51,102 nucleotides of DNA from Methanococcus maripaludis (GTDB lineage Archaea > AGJL01 > Methanococci > Methanococcales > Methanococcaceae), in assembly GCF_013760955.1 (NCBI RefSeq), contig NZ_JACDUL010000004.1, forward strand, positions 234,700-285,801, read 5' to 3'. Of this stretch, positions 9,026-17,699 are shown piece by piece. The position numbers were made by a program, and so were the translations under genes. The stretch's first letter is position 1. Each line of letters starts with the position of its first letter. The notes below the pieces were generated by a model. That model worked only from the letters and a program-made list of their open reading frames with translations, was not told where the DNA came from and did no database searches.

Positions 9026-9847
9026 ATGGAAGATGTACCTGAAGAAGATAGAATTTATGCTTTTTTAAAATTTAGTGAGAAACCGTATATTGAAGAACTT
9101 TATAATGATGGAAAAATGCATTTCAGCCTTTTAAGTTCTTTTAATACAAAAGAAATGGGAACTCTTCAAGGAGATCCAAATGAATCTCTTTCCGAAATAT
9201 ATCCTGCGAAGGGTGATTTTAAAGTAATTATTGGAGGAGTGGACATATCTTCAAGTATAGTGGGAAGTCCGATCATTAGTGGCTACGACGATTCTGAAAA
9301 TAATTTTATATGGTGTTCTTATGGAATTTTTGAAAAACAGTATGGATCATTAAAAAATAACGAAAAATTAGATTTTTCAAAAATGAAAGAACTCGGAAAT
9401 TATTGTATTATTGTTTTAAACTTTAAAGAATTTAATAAACGATTAGAGGATGCATTCTATTTGGAATTTTCTAAAAATATATTGAAAAACTGGATAAATA
9501 AAACTTTTATTACGGGGGGTGCTGTAGAATACGTTCCTAACGACTATACCGGATATTTTGGCCCATTTAAAAAATATTTGGACTACGAAATTCAAAATGA
9601 ATATCGTTATGTGTTAAATAGGATTATAGGCGTTCCAAATTGCGTGGAATGTACTAATGATAAAAAACTAGTGCAGATAGATGATGAAATATATTTAGCA
9701 ATTAATCGAGATTTTTATGATATGTATTTAGGAAATCTTTCAGATATTTCGGTTATAGTGCCAGTGGATGAAGTGAATGATGCATTAATAATGTATTTTT
9801 CTGAAGGAAAAAGTATTTCAGAAATTCAAAAGAAATATCCAATTTAA
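9026..9847 (+). CDS. hypothetical protein in an operon with a winged-helix regulator
   Basis: 273 residues with an ATG start after a strong GAGGGTGGGG ribosome-binding site. The N-terminal part (YAFLKFSEKPYIEELYNDGKM, then FSLLSSFN and a GDPNE motif) resembles proteins of the DUF2971 type, several of which sit in bacterial defence loci. That resemblance is by eye only. There is no signal peptide or membrane helix. The gene lies 15 bases after the regulator, so the pair reads as one transcription unit in which a regulator controls a cytoplasmic effector. Catalytic residues cannot be assigned. Confidence 0.6.
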   Translation: MEDVPEEDRIYAFLKFSEKPYIEELYNDGKMHFSLLSSFNTKEMGTLQGDPNESLSEIYPAKGDFKVIIGGVDISSSIVGSPIISGYDDSENNFIWCSYGIFEKQYGSLKNNEKLDFSKMKELGNYCIIVLNFKEFNKRLEDAFYLEFSKNILKNWINKTFITGGAVEYVPNDYTGYFGPFKKYLDYEIQNEYRYVLNRIIGVPNCVECTNDKKLVQIDDEIYLAINRDFYDMYLGNLSDISVIVPVDEVNDALIMYFSEGKSISEIQKKYPI

Positions 9848-9926
9848 AATAAAAAATAATCTTTTTTTAAAATTTTAAAGAAAAAAGGGCCATTTATGAA
9901 ATGGTTGGGGAATTGATTTAATTTAA

Positions 9927-11261
9927 TTAAACCCCAATTTCAAATTCTAATCTAATTTTATCATGAAATATTTTGAGAATTTCTTCTTTTTCAAAACCGA
10001 TTTCTTCCATTATACAAAGTTCTAACAGTATTTCTAATTTTTTAGTTGCATGGTATATTTCAGAATGGTTTTCAGCCCGCAATGCTGCTTCATGTGATAA
10101 TCCATTTCTATTATGTGCTACAAATTCAGAAAAATCATGTATTGTATTGTTTCCCCATTGCGGCAAATATTCTTTTAACAATTCTCTTAAACGGTCTGCC
10201 AAACTGGGTTCATTACCTCTAAGCTTACCATCTAACCAGCGTTTATATCTGCTATCTTTCATGCTAAATACATCTTTGATTTCTTCTACTCTTGTATTAT
10301 ATTCATCAATTGGTAATCTTTCGTTAATTCTAGTCTGACGATGATATGATTCAAGAGCATAACATAAACTAATGAAATTGTATGCTAAAGGCATGTTAAA
10401 CTTTTTAGTTGAGAAATATAAGTTAAAAATAGGTTTTAATCGTTTTTCTATTTCAAACCATTTCGTAAATATTGATTCCATATTTTCATGGGAATTATTG
10501 AATAACATGTTATCGGAGTTTATTATCTTTTTAGGTGGTTTTTCGTGTAATTCTTCAAGATATATGTCAATATGGGCATCTTTTTCACCTTTTGGAATAC
10601 TACCTATGATTTCATGAGGATAAACACGACTACCTATCGAAAAAGATAAAAATTTTTCAAAAGACTTAATAATGTCTAAATATTTTGAAAAATTTACAAG
10701 ATCCCCATTTTCATGTTCAATAATTAATTTAAAATCTATATCTATTGAAAAAGAACAATTTTGAACAAATGATCCATCAAAATGCATGCCAATATAAAAT
10801 TTAAAATCTTCAAACGTTCCTAAATATAATGGATCAGGTACCTCGCAACTTGCACCATACGTATTTTCAGCACGTATATACTCCAAGTACCCCACAATAC
10901 AGGACCATTCCCGTAAATTGTAAAATTTTACCATGACTTTTTTAAAATTAAGTTCTTCGCGGTTAGGAAAATACTTCCCATAGTAAACTTTTGTTACATT
11001 AAATTTAGCTGTGTTATATCCTAAACCTCTATATTTTAGATTAAGGGGATAGCCTTCCACGGTTAAATATTTACCATCTTCAGTATGCCCTTTTATTAAA
11101 ATAGGATCTATGATCTGTCCTGGTTGCATTATATTGCTAAAATTCCCCTCAACTTCTATTAAATCCAGAATTTTTTCTGATGAAGTATAGTTTAAAGTCC
11201 CATAAACTTCTTTTTTATCACCAGGAATAATCCATTTGCCCCTACATGTTAGTTCTTTCAT
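9927..11261 (-). CDS. ApeA-like HEPN-domain protein (putative anti-phage nuclease)
   Basis: 444 residues. The N-terminus (CRGKWIIPGDKKEVYGTLNY) matches the start of the ApeA N-terminal domain, where a G-x-W-x-P motif leads into a beta-rich sensing region. The C-terminal third is helical and ends with a HEPN RNase signature, RNGLSH, giving Arg385 and His390 in an R-x4-H arrangement. ApeA proteins are single-gene anti-phage systems known in bacteria, and HEPN domains typically cut RNA. The start follows a GAGGGGAG ribosome-binding site. It is a monocistron, tail-to-tail with the regulator-effector pair. The family call rests on the terminal motifs and overall length; other HEPN-like proteins remain possible. 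Confidence 0.72.
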   Translation of the reverse strand: MKELTCRGKWIIPGDKKEVYGTLNYTSSEKILDLIEVEGNFSNIMQPGQIIDPILIKGHTEDGKYLTVEGYPLNLKYRGLGYNTAKFNVTKVYYGKYFPNREELNFKKVMVKFYNLREWSCIVGYLEYIRAENTYGASCEVPDPLYLGTFEDFKFYIGMHFDGSFVQNCSFSIDIDFKLIIEHENGDLVNFSKYLDIIKSFEKFLSFSIGSRVYPHEIIGSIPKGEKDAHIDIYLEELHEKPPKKIINSDNMLFNNSHENMESIFTKWFEIEKRLKPIFNLYFSTKKFNMPLAYNFISLCYALESYHRQTRINERLPIDEYNTRVEEIKDVFSMKDSRYKRWLDGKLRGNEPSLADRLRELLKEYLPQWGNNTIHDFSEFVAHNRNGLSHEAALRAENHSEIYHATKKLEILLELCIMEEIGFEKEEILKIFHDKIRLEFEIGV

Positions 11262-11971
11262 AAACTCCCCTCGATAAATATAATTAAATTTAATTTAAGG
11301 CGGCTAAAATATAAAATTTCCGAAAGGGTTTTTTGTTGAAAATGTGAAAATAATTTTAAAATCTGAACTTTAATTATAAAATATCTTAGTTTTTAAGTCT
11401 GGTTGTGAATTTAAACGTCAATAACCGAACAATTCCAAAAAATATAAATACGAACTCTGCAAAGTCTATTAAGTCCTGTTTTTACATATATTGGATTTGT
11501 GTGGAAATTAAAGCTGAAAACATTTTAAAATCTATATTCAACCCCCCCTTTAAGCAGGACATGCTTTTTCAGCTTTTTATATTGCTATGTTTAAAAATTG
11601 TATTGGCGAGAAATTCGTCAATACCCCCTCATAATGCCTGAACGTAATGTGCCACGTTTGAAGACAAATATTTAGTTTTCTAAAAATTTCTTTTTTTCCA
11701 TTTTTAACCCGATATATTGGTTTTGGTTACTCTAAATGTTTAAATAAAGTTAATTTCAAAAATTATATTTACCCAAGGTGGGAAAATCTTGGGAAATGGG
11801 GAGTTTCTTAGGTCGTAAAAACGGTTTCATACACCACTGAACAGTTCAATTTTTCGGGGGATTGTTGAATTGTTCTATATCCTTAACTTTTTTTAGATTT
11901 TTTTTCCAATTTATACGATTAAACGCATTATTGCGGTAAAATAGATTTTAAAAATAAAATTTGTTTATATT
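11262..11971. other. 710-base gene-free stretch with one stem-loop
   Basis: No convincing gene is present; a 78-codon frame on the plus strand (11405-11641) has no ribosome-binding site and odd composition. At 11839-11875 GAACAGTTCAA and TTGAATTGTTC form an 11-bp stem with one mismatch around a G-rich loop. C-rich (CCCCCCTTT) and AGTCCTG/CAGGAC blocks are also present. A non-coding RNA is possible. Confidence 0.4.
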
Positions 11972-12151
11972 TTAATTTAAAAATGATAAAAAAATATCGT
12001 ATAGTTTTGAAAAAACCCATGCAAATGGTTCCATAGGGGTTCCCACTAATAACGGAAGCATAGCTGATGAAATAGCACCAAGTATGACGATACAAAATAT
12101 CAATACAATAACAAATTGAATTAGAGTTGTAAATGAAGTTTGGGATTCCAT
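11972..12151 (-). CDS. small membrane protein (59 aa)
   Basis: ATG at 12151 follows GGTGGT with a three-base gap. The product starts MESQTSFTTLIQFVIVLIFC, with one strong membrane helix over residues 9-32 and a second hydrophobic C-terminal stretch (FAWVFSKLYDIFLSF). A longer overlapping frame has an unnatural Cys/Tyr/Trp-rich composition and is the wrong reading. It lies 32 bases after the 187-aa membrane protein and the 35-aa peptide in the same direction, so it is probably co-transcribed with them. No family recognised. Confidence 0.6.
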   Translation of the reverse strand: MESQTSFTTLIQFVIVLIFCIVILGAISSAMLPLLVGTPMEPFAWVFSKLYDIFLSFLN

Positions 12152-12183
12152 GCGACCACCTTCCCATGTATGTGTAATCTTTA

Positions 12184-12747
12184 TTATTTTTTAATTTTAA
12201 GTAGTTTTTCCAATTTTATAACATACCATTTTCTAAATTTGTATGGCGTTTTTTGAAATTTGATGTCGTAACTATTAATCATTAAAACTGCTGTTGCGAA
12301 CAAAAATATGCAGTAAATCCCTAAAATAGAATTAATTAATTCAGCAGGAATTTTGTCAAAATATTTCACTAAAACACCGAATAGTACCATAAGTACGCCA
12401 ATACAGCCACTAAAGGCATAGTTTAGATATTCTACAAAAAGATTGTACTGTCCAACATAATTGAAATCAAAATTACTATAATTTTTTGTTTTAATTTTAT
12501 CAATACATCTATTAAAATTACGCAATGTACACATTATCAGCCTTAAAAGCAAGATATTTAGGACCCAAAGGATAGTTAAAATAATGATTGCTACGTAAAA
12601 ATATGACCATGTATCTGGATTAGTGCCCAAATAATAAAAATAAATTGTAATGGTACCCGTGTATATGAAAATCATGTATTTAAACTGATTTTCTATCTTT
12701 TTTTCAAAATATGTATATAAACCAAATAAACTTTCTCCTTTATTCAA
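12184..12747 (-). CDS. four-helix membrane protein, unknown function
   Basis: 187 residues starting at TTG after an AGGGG ribosome-binding site. Hydrophobic segments at about 25-42, 48-72, 110-128 and 138-158 suggest four membrane helices, with a basic loop between helices 2 and 3 and a very basic C-terminus (KFRKWYVIKLEKLLKIKK) likely in the cytoplasm. It sits in a short leftward run of three membrane proteins between the accessory zone and the putative origin. It could be a holin-like, superinfection-exclusion or effector protein, but nothing in the sequence decides. Confidence 0.65.
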   Translation of the reverse strand: MNKGESLFGLYTYFEKKIENQFKYMIFIYTGTITIYFYYLGTNPDTWSYFYVAIIILTILWVLNILLLRLIMCTLRNFNRCIDKIKTKNYSNFDFNYVGQYNLFVEYLNYAFSGCIGVLMVLFGVLVKYFDKIPAELINSILGIYCIFLFATAVLMINSYDIKFQKTPYKFRKWYVIKLEKLLKIKK

Positions 12748-12761
12748 AATTTCCCCTAAAC

Positions 12762-12869
12762 CTACTTTCTTAAGATATTAAGCAGTGTTGAAATCATTCC
12801 CAAAATGATCGCCAGATATATGAGCGATGTAATTAATTGAACGAAACTATCGGTACTCATTACGTACAT
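12762..12869 (-). CDS. tiny membrane peptide (35 aa)
   Basis: ATG at 12869 lies four bases after GGTGA; a second in-frame ATG is at 12860. The product is essentially one membrane helix (LITSLIYLAIILGMISTLL) with a basic LRK tail. It lies 14 bases upstream of the 187-aa membrane protein. Its ribosome-binding site supports a real gene; the role is unknown. Confidence 0.5.
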   Translation of the reverse strand: MYVMSTDSFVQLITSLIYLAIILGMISTLLNILRK

Positions 12870-13197
12870 TCCTTCACCATGAGATTAAATGTTATATTAA
12901 CTTAGACATAACAAAAATATAAAATTTCCTAAATTGATTTTTAAATAAAATCATACTTTAATCAAAACCCAGTAATAAATCATGTAACCAGACTTTCAAA
13001 AAACTGTAAAATTTACGTTAAATAACGAATAAATACAAATGTCATTACGACAGTGAAATTTCAAAAAATCTGAAAAAAAGTGGGGCTTATATGTACGGCA
13101 TTAAGCTATATATCTAGCCTACATTCTTGTTTTTTGTAATTTTTTTAAAAAAATCACTAAAATATATTTAGTTCACTCTCTCTTACTTCAAAATTTG

Positions 13198-13591
13198 GTT
13201 ACAAATTACACATTTAAAAAGGGGGAATTTAAGAGCGATAAAAGTAAAAATAGTTCCTTAAATTCCTTTAAATTTGTAACTTCTAAAAAGTTACAAGGTT
13301 ACAAATTTTTGACCCTATAATAATACTAAGTATTACAAAATGTAAAAACATATACAAAAACTTTGAAAAAATAGAATTGATTTCTAAAAAAGAAATGTAA
13401 CTTTGTAACTTTTAGTAATAGTTACAAAGTTACAGGGTTTATAGGGTTTATTTTGTAATTCAGGGATAATTAGCAATGTAACTTTGTAACCATGAAAAAC
13501 ACAATATTTTGCCTAATCAAATATTTTTTAAAAAATAAAAAAAAGATCCAGAAAAAAATCCCCTGGGAAAGTATTGAAAAATTGGTTACAA
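13198..13591. other. GTTACAA repeat cluster, candidate replication origin
   Basis: GTTACAA or its complement TTGTAAC occurs at 13198, 13274, 13290, 13298, 13403, 13421, 13484 and 13585. A 14-mer TGTAACTTTGTAAC at 13396-13409 faces its exact reverse complement GTTACAAAGTTACA at 13421-13434 across 11 bases, and is repeated at 13477-13490. The surrounding 740 bases are very AT-rich and gene-free. It lies directly beyond the 3' end of the putative replication ATPase gene. Iteron-like arrays of this kind bind Rep proteins in plasmids and viruses. Confidence 0.65.
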
Positions 13592-13614
13592 AATTAAAAA
13601 ATATTTCAAAAAAG

Positions 13615-15795
13615 TTATTCCAGTTTTTCCTGGATTGGATATTCTATGAATTTATACATGTATTCTTTTGGTTTCACAACAATGTTTCCAACCATGTTTT
13701 CAAGTAACTCAATAGATTTTTCTGCAGGAATTCCATGAGTTAATTCTAATCTTAATGTAATATCTGATTCATGAGCTGCATCTTTTTCTTCAAGACATTC
13801 TTTCAATGTATCAACAATTAATTCCCCGATTCTTTGATCATCAGGATGTTCACTAAATTCTTCAGTTATTGGAATCCAAACAGCTTTTTGAGGTTTGTTG
13901 ATTCCTGAAAATCTGGTTGTTTTTAATTCAAATCCATGTGCACCAAATTCTGCAAGGGTTTTTACTTTTATTTCATTCATTTCAATAAAATTCAATCCTT
14001 TTGCAGTTATTGCAACATAATGATTTTCAAGCCTGTCTTTTTTAATATATATCCCGTATTTTTCAAGCTGTTTTACTCCAAGAATATAATCTGCCCCTTC
14101 AGGTTCTGCAATGTAATCTAAAATGTTATGTTTTACACCAGATTCAACCCATTCTGATAATTTTAAAACTTCTTTGATTATTGTTTTCTTGATCATATCT
14201 TTTGACGTGTAAATATTGTTATTTCCGTAAACTACCTTTTTAGATGGTTCATATTCAAGTTCAAACTCTTTAAAAATAAATTTTGCAATCTCTCTTCCAA
14301 TCATTATTACATTATCGTTTGCATTTTCCCTTGATGGATCAAAGTTTAAGGTGTTGACGTGTTCTTTTATTTTTTCAATATTTCTGTAAATATAAGCTCC
14401 TAATTTTGGCATTTCATCTAATAATTCATTTCCAATCTCTTCATTATTGATTAATTCATAATCATATGCACTTAACACAATAAATCTGTCAACCAATGCA
14501 GGATCAAATTCTTTAAAATGATTTGTAGACATTATAAACGGCCTTCTTAAAAGAAACGTGTAATCGTCTTTTTCCATGTCTTTATTTCCCCTTGTAATCA
14601 CGGCTTCTTTCCCAGTTCCCATCTGTTTTAACATATCAACGAGTCTTTCTGGAAATTCTTTTAATTCATCAAACCACATTGGAAGATTAACATACTGTTC
14701 TTTTGCTATTTTTGAAATGCTACCTTTTAAATCATCATTTGAATACGTGTTTGTAGTATTTAGAAGTAATCTGTTGAATACGATGTTCATTCTCGCAGTT
14801 TTTCCAATTCCTTGCTTTCCAATGATTAAAAGATATGAAAATTTGTCAAGTCTTTTGGTATTCAAGAGATCATATCTAAAGAGTGATGCAAGTGAATATT
14901 CAAAAATTATTTTTGTAAAATCTTCTTTTCCAAGATAGTTCTTTAACTGCTCCAATATTGATCTAATTTCTTCTTTTTTGTATTTCATTGAAAGCATTTT
15001 TTTAAAATCTTTTGCCCTTAAACTTTCTCTTTGTGATTCCCAACCGTTTAATATTATTTTATCAGTTCCATAGTATCCAAAGGCAATTGTACGTTTAATA
15101 ACCTTGTTTTTATCGTCATATCTCTTTAAAATGTAGTCAAATATTTCGCTGTATTCTTCCAGGTATTTTATGTAATTGAAATTTCCTGAAGGTTTGACTG
15201 CACCAATAAAATCATCAAAATAATTTATTTCATCTGTAAGATCCACTTCTTTATCTTTTATCAATAGTTTTTTCTGTGTTTCAAATTCTCTTCCATTAAA
15301 ATATGTTACATTCTCAATTTTTGGCCTAGTGTATGCTGCAATAGGTTTTAAATCTTTTACAAATCCTGCTTCATCTTCTATTTTATAATTTATCGCATGG
15401 AGGTTTTTTATATCGCTAAATACTAAATTCCCGTCTTTACATAATTCTCTAAATATGGATTTTTCACTTATTTCAACACGTCCTGAAAGGCCCTTGAATT
15501 CAACTTTCACGCCCGGTATTTTTAGGGCCCTGTAAATTTTATCATATATTGTTGTAAGATCACTTCCTTCAGGGTAAAGTTCCAGGATCTCATCATTATC
15601 AAGTTCATATTTTTGTGAAAATTCATCTAAATCAAAGACAAATATATTGTTTTCAACCTGTTTTTCAGCAGCATACTTTTCGGAAAACTCCCATACTTTT
15701 TCTAAAAGTTCAATTCGTTTTGCCCTTCTTTCTTCCAGTTCCTGTTTTGCCTGAATTACTATCTCTTTTTTCTGAATTTCGCTTAAATCTCCCAT
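13615..15795 (-). CDS. P-loop replication ATPase/helicase-like protein
   Basis: 726 residues. A charged coiled coil forms residues 1-40, followed by about 270 residues of unknown fold and then a helicase-type ATPase core: Walker A GKQGIGKT (326-333), Walker B MWFDE (373-377), a sensor-1-like STN (423-425) and an arginine-finger-like DPALVDRF (Arg437). The last 200 residues probably contain winged-helix domains. The motif order fits AAA+/SF3-type helicases used as viral or plasmid Rep proteins; the Walker A loop is not the MCM form. It probably unwinds the element's origin, and the GTTACAA cluster begins right after its stop. Its start is just left of the integrase, so both may share one transcript. 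The exact superfamily is uncertain. Confidence 0.75.
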   Translation of the reverse strand: MGDLSEIQKKEIVIQAKQELEERRAKRIELLEKVWEFSEKYAAEKQVENNIFVFDLDEFSQKYELDNDEILELYPEGSDLTTIYDKIYRALKIPGVKVEFKGLSGRVEISEKSIFRELCKDGNLVFSDIKNLHAINYKIEDEAGFVKDLKPIAAYTRPKIENVTYFNGREFETQKKLLIKDKEVDLTDEINYFDDFIGAVKPSGNFNYIKYLEEYSEIFDYILKRYDDKNKVIKRTIAFGYYGTDKIILNGWESQRESLRAKDFKKMLSMKYKKEEIRSILEQLKNYLGKEDFTKIIFEYSLASLFRYDLLNTKRLDKFSYLLIIGKQGIGKTARMNIVFNRLLLNTTNTYSNDDLKGSISKIAKEQYVNLPMWFDELKEFPERLVDMLKQMGTGKEAVITRGNKDMEKDDYTFLLRRPFIMSTNHFKEFDPALVDRFIVLSAYDYELINNEEIGNELLDEMPKLGAYIYRNIEKIKEHVNTLNFDPSRENANDNVIMIGREIAKFIFKEFELEYEPSKKVVYGNNNIYTSKDMIKKTIIKEVLKLSEWVESGVKHNILDYIAEPEGADYILGVKQLEKYGIYIKKDRLENHYVAITAKGLNFIEMNEIKVKTLAEFGAHGFELKTTRFSGINKPQKAVWIPITEEFSEHPDDQRIGELIVDTLKECLEEKDAAHESDITLRLELTHGIPAEKSIELLENMVGNIVVKPKEYMYKFIEYPIQEKLE

Positions 15796-15804
15796 TCCCC
15801 CACC

Positions 15805-16773
15805 CTATAAAATCTTTTTAATTTGTTTTAACATGTTTTCCTGTCTTTCCTTGGAGTGGGAATAGTATAGCGTAGTTTCTAAGGATTTATGTCCTAAATA
15901 TTCTTTTACAATGTCAATTGGCATACCTTTATCCAGGAGATCAACTGCTCGACCATGTCTTAAAGAATGGATTACTACTCTTTTATTTTCTGGAATTCTC
16001 CCCTGGCTTTTTAGTTCTTTTACCGCATTTCTGAAAACATCGCTTACCCTGTTTCTCTGTAACGGCTCACCTTTATATGTTTGAAAAATCTTATCTTTAG
16101 GTTCTTTCCTTAGATTTGCTTTTAAACAGTAATTAACAAGTGTTAGTGTGTCATTTGAGCATGTAACAATCCTTTCTTCTTTTCCTTTGGTATTTCTTAA
16201 CCTAAATTCTCCTTTTTCTAAATCAGAATCACCATATTCCAGTTTCAAAGCTTCTGAGATTCTCGCTCCGGTATCCCATAAAAACCGGATAATCATTGCA
16301 TCTCTGATTTTTGTGGTGCTTCTTGTTTCCAGGATTTCAGTTAAAATCATGTTTAAAATTTCAGTGGATAATGAATCGTAGTGTTTTATTTCAAAGCTTG
16401 TGAATCTTTTTCTCTCTTCACTTTCATCTTTGAAGTCTTTGAAGTTTTCAAGTCTCATAAGCTTGTAAAACACTTTTAAATTATTGTAATACTTGTTTTG
16501 GGTATTTCTCGAAAGTTTCCTTTCTTTTTCAAGATAATTAAAGAATTTAATGAACTCTGCGTTTGTCATTTCTTCAGGATTTTTTTCAAGTCTGTTGAAA
16601 ATGAAATTCAAAAACACTTTTAACCGGTTTACATCGCCCTGAATCGTAGTTTTTTTAATTCCATCAAATTCCCTTTCTGCAATGAACTTGTCAACCCATT
16701 TTTTAGATTTTGAAGTTTCTTTTATCTCTTCTTTTTTTGGTGTGAATAGTATCATATTTTTTAGATTTTGCAT
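15805..16773 (-). CDS. tyrosine recombinase (integrase)
   Basis: 322 residues in the XerC/D-like layout. The N-terminal SAM-like core-binding domain spans about residues 20-110. The catalytic domain shows Arg171 (GARISE), a likely beta-hairpin Lys196, His269 and Arg272 (HSLRHG), His295 (LGHKS) and the nucleophile Tyr304 (TLYYSH). All six catalytic positions are present, so it should be active. It most likely recombines the 56-bp repeats at 7909 and 40688 to integrate and excise the element. Unlike many integrases it lies about 8 kb inside the element. The start has GGGGATTT upstream. Confidence 0.93.
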   Translation of the reverse strand: MQNLKNMILFTPKKEEIKETSKSKKWVDKFIAEREFDGIKKTTIQGDVNRLKVFLNFIFNRLEKNPEEMTNAEFIKFFNYLEKERKLSRNTQNKYYNNLKVFYKLMRLENFKDFKDESEERKRFTSFEIKHYDSLSTEILNMILTEILETRSTTKIRDAMIIRFLWDTGARISEALKLEYGDSDLEKGEFRLRNTKGKEERIVTCSNDTLTLVNYCLKANLRKEPKDKIFQTYKGEPLQRNRVSDVFRNAVKELKSQGRIPENKRVVIHSLRHGRAVDLLDKGMPIDIVKEYLGHKSLETTLYYSHSKERQENMLKQIKKIL

Positions 16774-16816
16774 AATAAATCCCCGTTAGCTAATTTAAGA
16801 GTGTAGTGTTAATAAT

Positions 16817-16975
16817 TTAGTAAGATAGCGACTGTCCCCCGTCACTATCTTCTAATACGATTAGTTTTAAATTACAAAAATTACAGATGATTTCATATTT
16901 TGCCCCGTAAGGCCACTTTTCAATTTCAGATCCTTCATGTTCTATTGGATTTCCACATTCTGGACACTTGATCAT
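16817..16975 (-). CDS. small zinc-ribbon protein (52 aa)
   Basis: ATG at 16975 after AGTGGTAAC. The product starts MIKCPECGNPIEHEG and has a second pair, CNFC, making a four-cysteine zinc ribbon across residues 4-34. Its 3' end contains the inverted repeat AGATAG-GAC...GTC-CTATCT (16823-16850), which may also serve as an operator or terminator. It is the last of a run of tiny genes that ends just before the integrase. Confidence 0.65.
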   Translation of the reverse strand: MIKCPECGNPIEHEGSEIEKWPYGAKYEIICNFCNLKLIVLEDSDGGQSLSY

Positions 16976-16986
16976 GTTACCACTTT

Positions 16987-17232
16987 TTATCCAATTAAAC
17001 CTGCTTTTTCAAGCATTTTCCAAGCTGTATCCAATGCTTCAAGCATTTTGTGTAGTTTTATAGTATCTTCATCAAGTGAAGCATAAGCAACAATTACGGC
17101 ATCTCTTATCCCTACTTCATAAATTTCTTCTGTAATGCCGTTATCTATCGTTATAAGGCCGTTATCATCTTTAACATAAAATCCGGCACCTTCTAAATGC
17201 TTGATAATGGATTTTTTCAATTCTTCAGGCAT
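16987..17232 (-). CDS. small acidic hypothetical protein (81 aa)
   Basis: ATG preceded by a strong GGTGGAGAA ribosome-binding site. The protein is a compact alpha/beta sequence with a C-terminal helix (EALDTAWKMLEKAGLIG). No cysteines or membrane helices. It is part of the leftward cluster of tiny genes from 18899 to 16817. No family recognised. Confidence 0.65.
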   Translation of the reverse strand: MPEELKKSIIKHLEGAGFYVKDDNGLITIDNGITEEIYEVGIRDAVIVAYASLDEDTIKLHKMLEALDTAWKMLEKAGLIG

Positions 17233-17242
17233 TTCTCCACCA

Positions 17243-17539
17243 TTACAAAATTTTAAAACATCTTTCTTCTGGTTCGTAAATTTCCCCTTCTTCCAGTAAT
17301 GATCTTAAAATCAAATCAAGGGTTACTTTATTTGTAATTTTTAATTCTGTGGCTATTTCTTCATAATTTGTTTCTTTGTCATATCCTTTGGATAGTATCA
17401 GATCTAATGTTTCTTTTTTCAGATCTCCAAAGTTCGAGCCATCTGCAAATCTTATGATACCCTTTTCTAATCCAGTTAAAATTATTGGATAATTTTCTTT
17501 TATTGTCTTGATTTCAAATGTGCATGTGATAGTTTCCAT
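17243..17539 (-). CDS. hypothetical protein with winged-helix-like C-terminus (98 aa)
   Basis: ATG five bases after GGTGGA. The N-terminal 30 residues look like beta strands (TITCTFEIKTIKE); residues 45-98 read as a helix-turn-helix with wing (EEIATELKITNKVTLDLILRSLLEEGEIY). It may bind DNA as a small regulator of the element. Directly followed by the 81-aa gene. Confidence 0.6.
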   Translation of the reverse strand: METITCTFEIKTIKENYPIILTGLEKGIIRFADGSNFGDLKKETLDLILSKGYDKETNYEEIATELKITNKVTLDLILRSLLEEGEIYEPEERCFKIL

Positions 17540-17540
17540 T

Positions 17541-17699
17541 TCATTCCACCACGTCTATTCCGTATTTTTCAAAAATTCCTTTTAATTCGCTTTTAAATCC
17601 ATCAAAATCTTTTCCTTCAACTTTGAACTCTTGAATAACAATGCCCGATATTTCTGGAGTTCCTTCTTCAAAATTTTCAATTTTAGTCACATCAATCAT
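17541..17699 (-). CDS. small acidic hypothetical protein (52 aa)
   Basis: ATG at 17699 overlaps the stop of the preceding gene as ATGA, and a GGAG..AGTGA ribosome-binding site lies inside that gene's end. The product starts MIDVTKIENFEEGTPEISG and is acidic and soluble. The overlap and ribosome-binding site support translation; no function seen. Confidence 0.6.
   Translation of the reverse strand: MIDVTKIENFEEGTPEISGIVIQEFKVEGKDFDGFKSELKGIFEKYGIDVVE

Noticed and set aside
11405-11641. Plus-strand reading frame of 78 codons in the gene-free stretch
   Set aside because: No ribosome-binding site, many Asn/Ile/Lys codons expected from AT-rich DNA, and no domain.
11928-12167. 79-codon minus-strand frame
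   Set aside because: Its Cys/Tyr/Trp-rich product is a shadow; the shifted frame 11972-12151 has a ribosome-binding site and a normal membrane protein.
13198-13591. CRISPR array
   Set aside because: The repeated units are 7-14 bases, irregularly spaced and in both orientations, with no uniform spacers and no cas genes in the window.
13492-13707. 71-codon plus-strand frame in the repeat cluster
   Set aside because: It lies in low-complexity A-rich DNA and overlaps the end of the Rep-like gene.
13615-15795. MCM helicase call for the Rep-like ATPase
   Set aside because: The Walker A loop (GKQGIGKT) is not the MCM form, and MCM-specific motifs and zinc finger are not visible.
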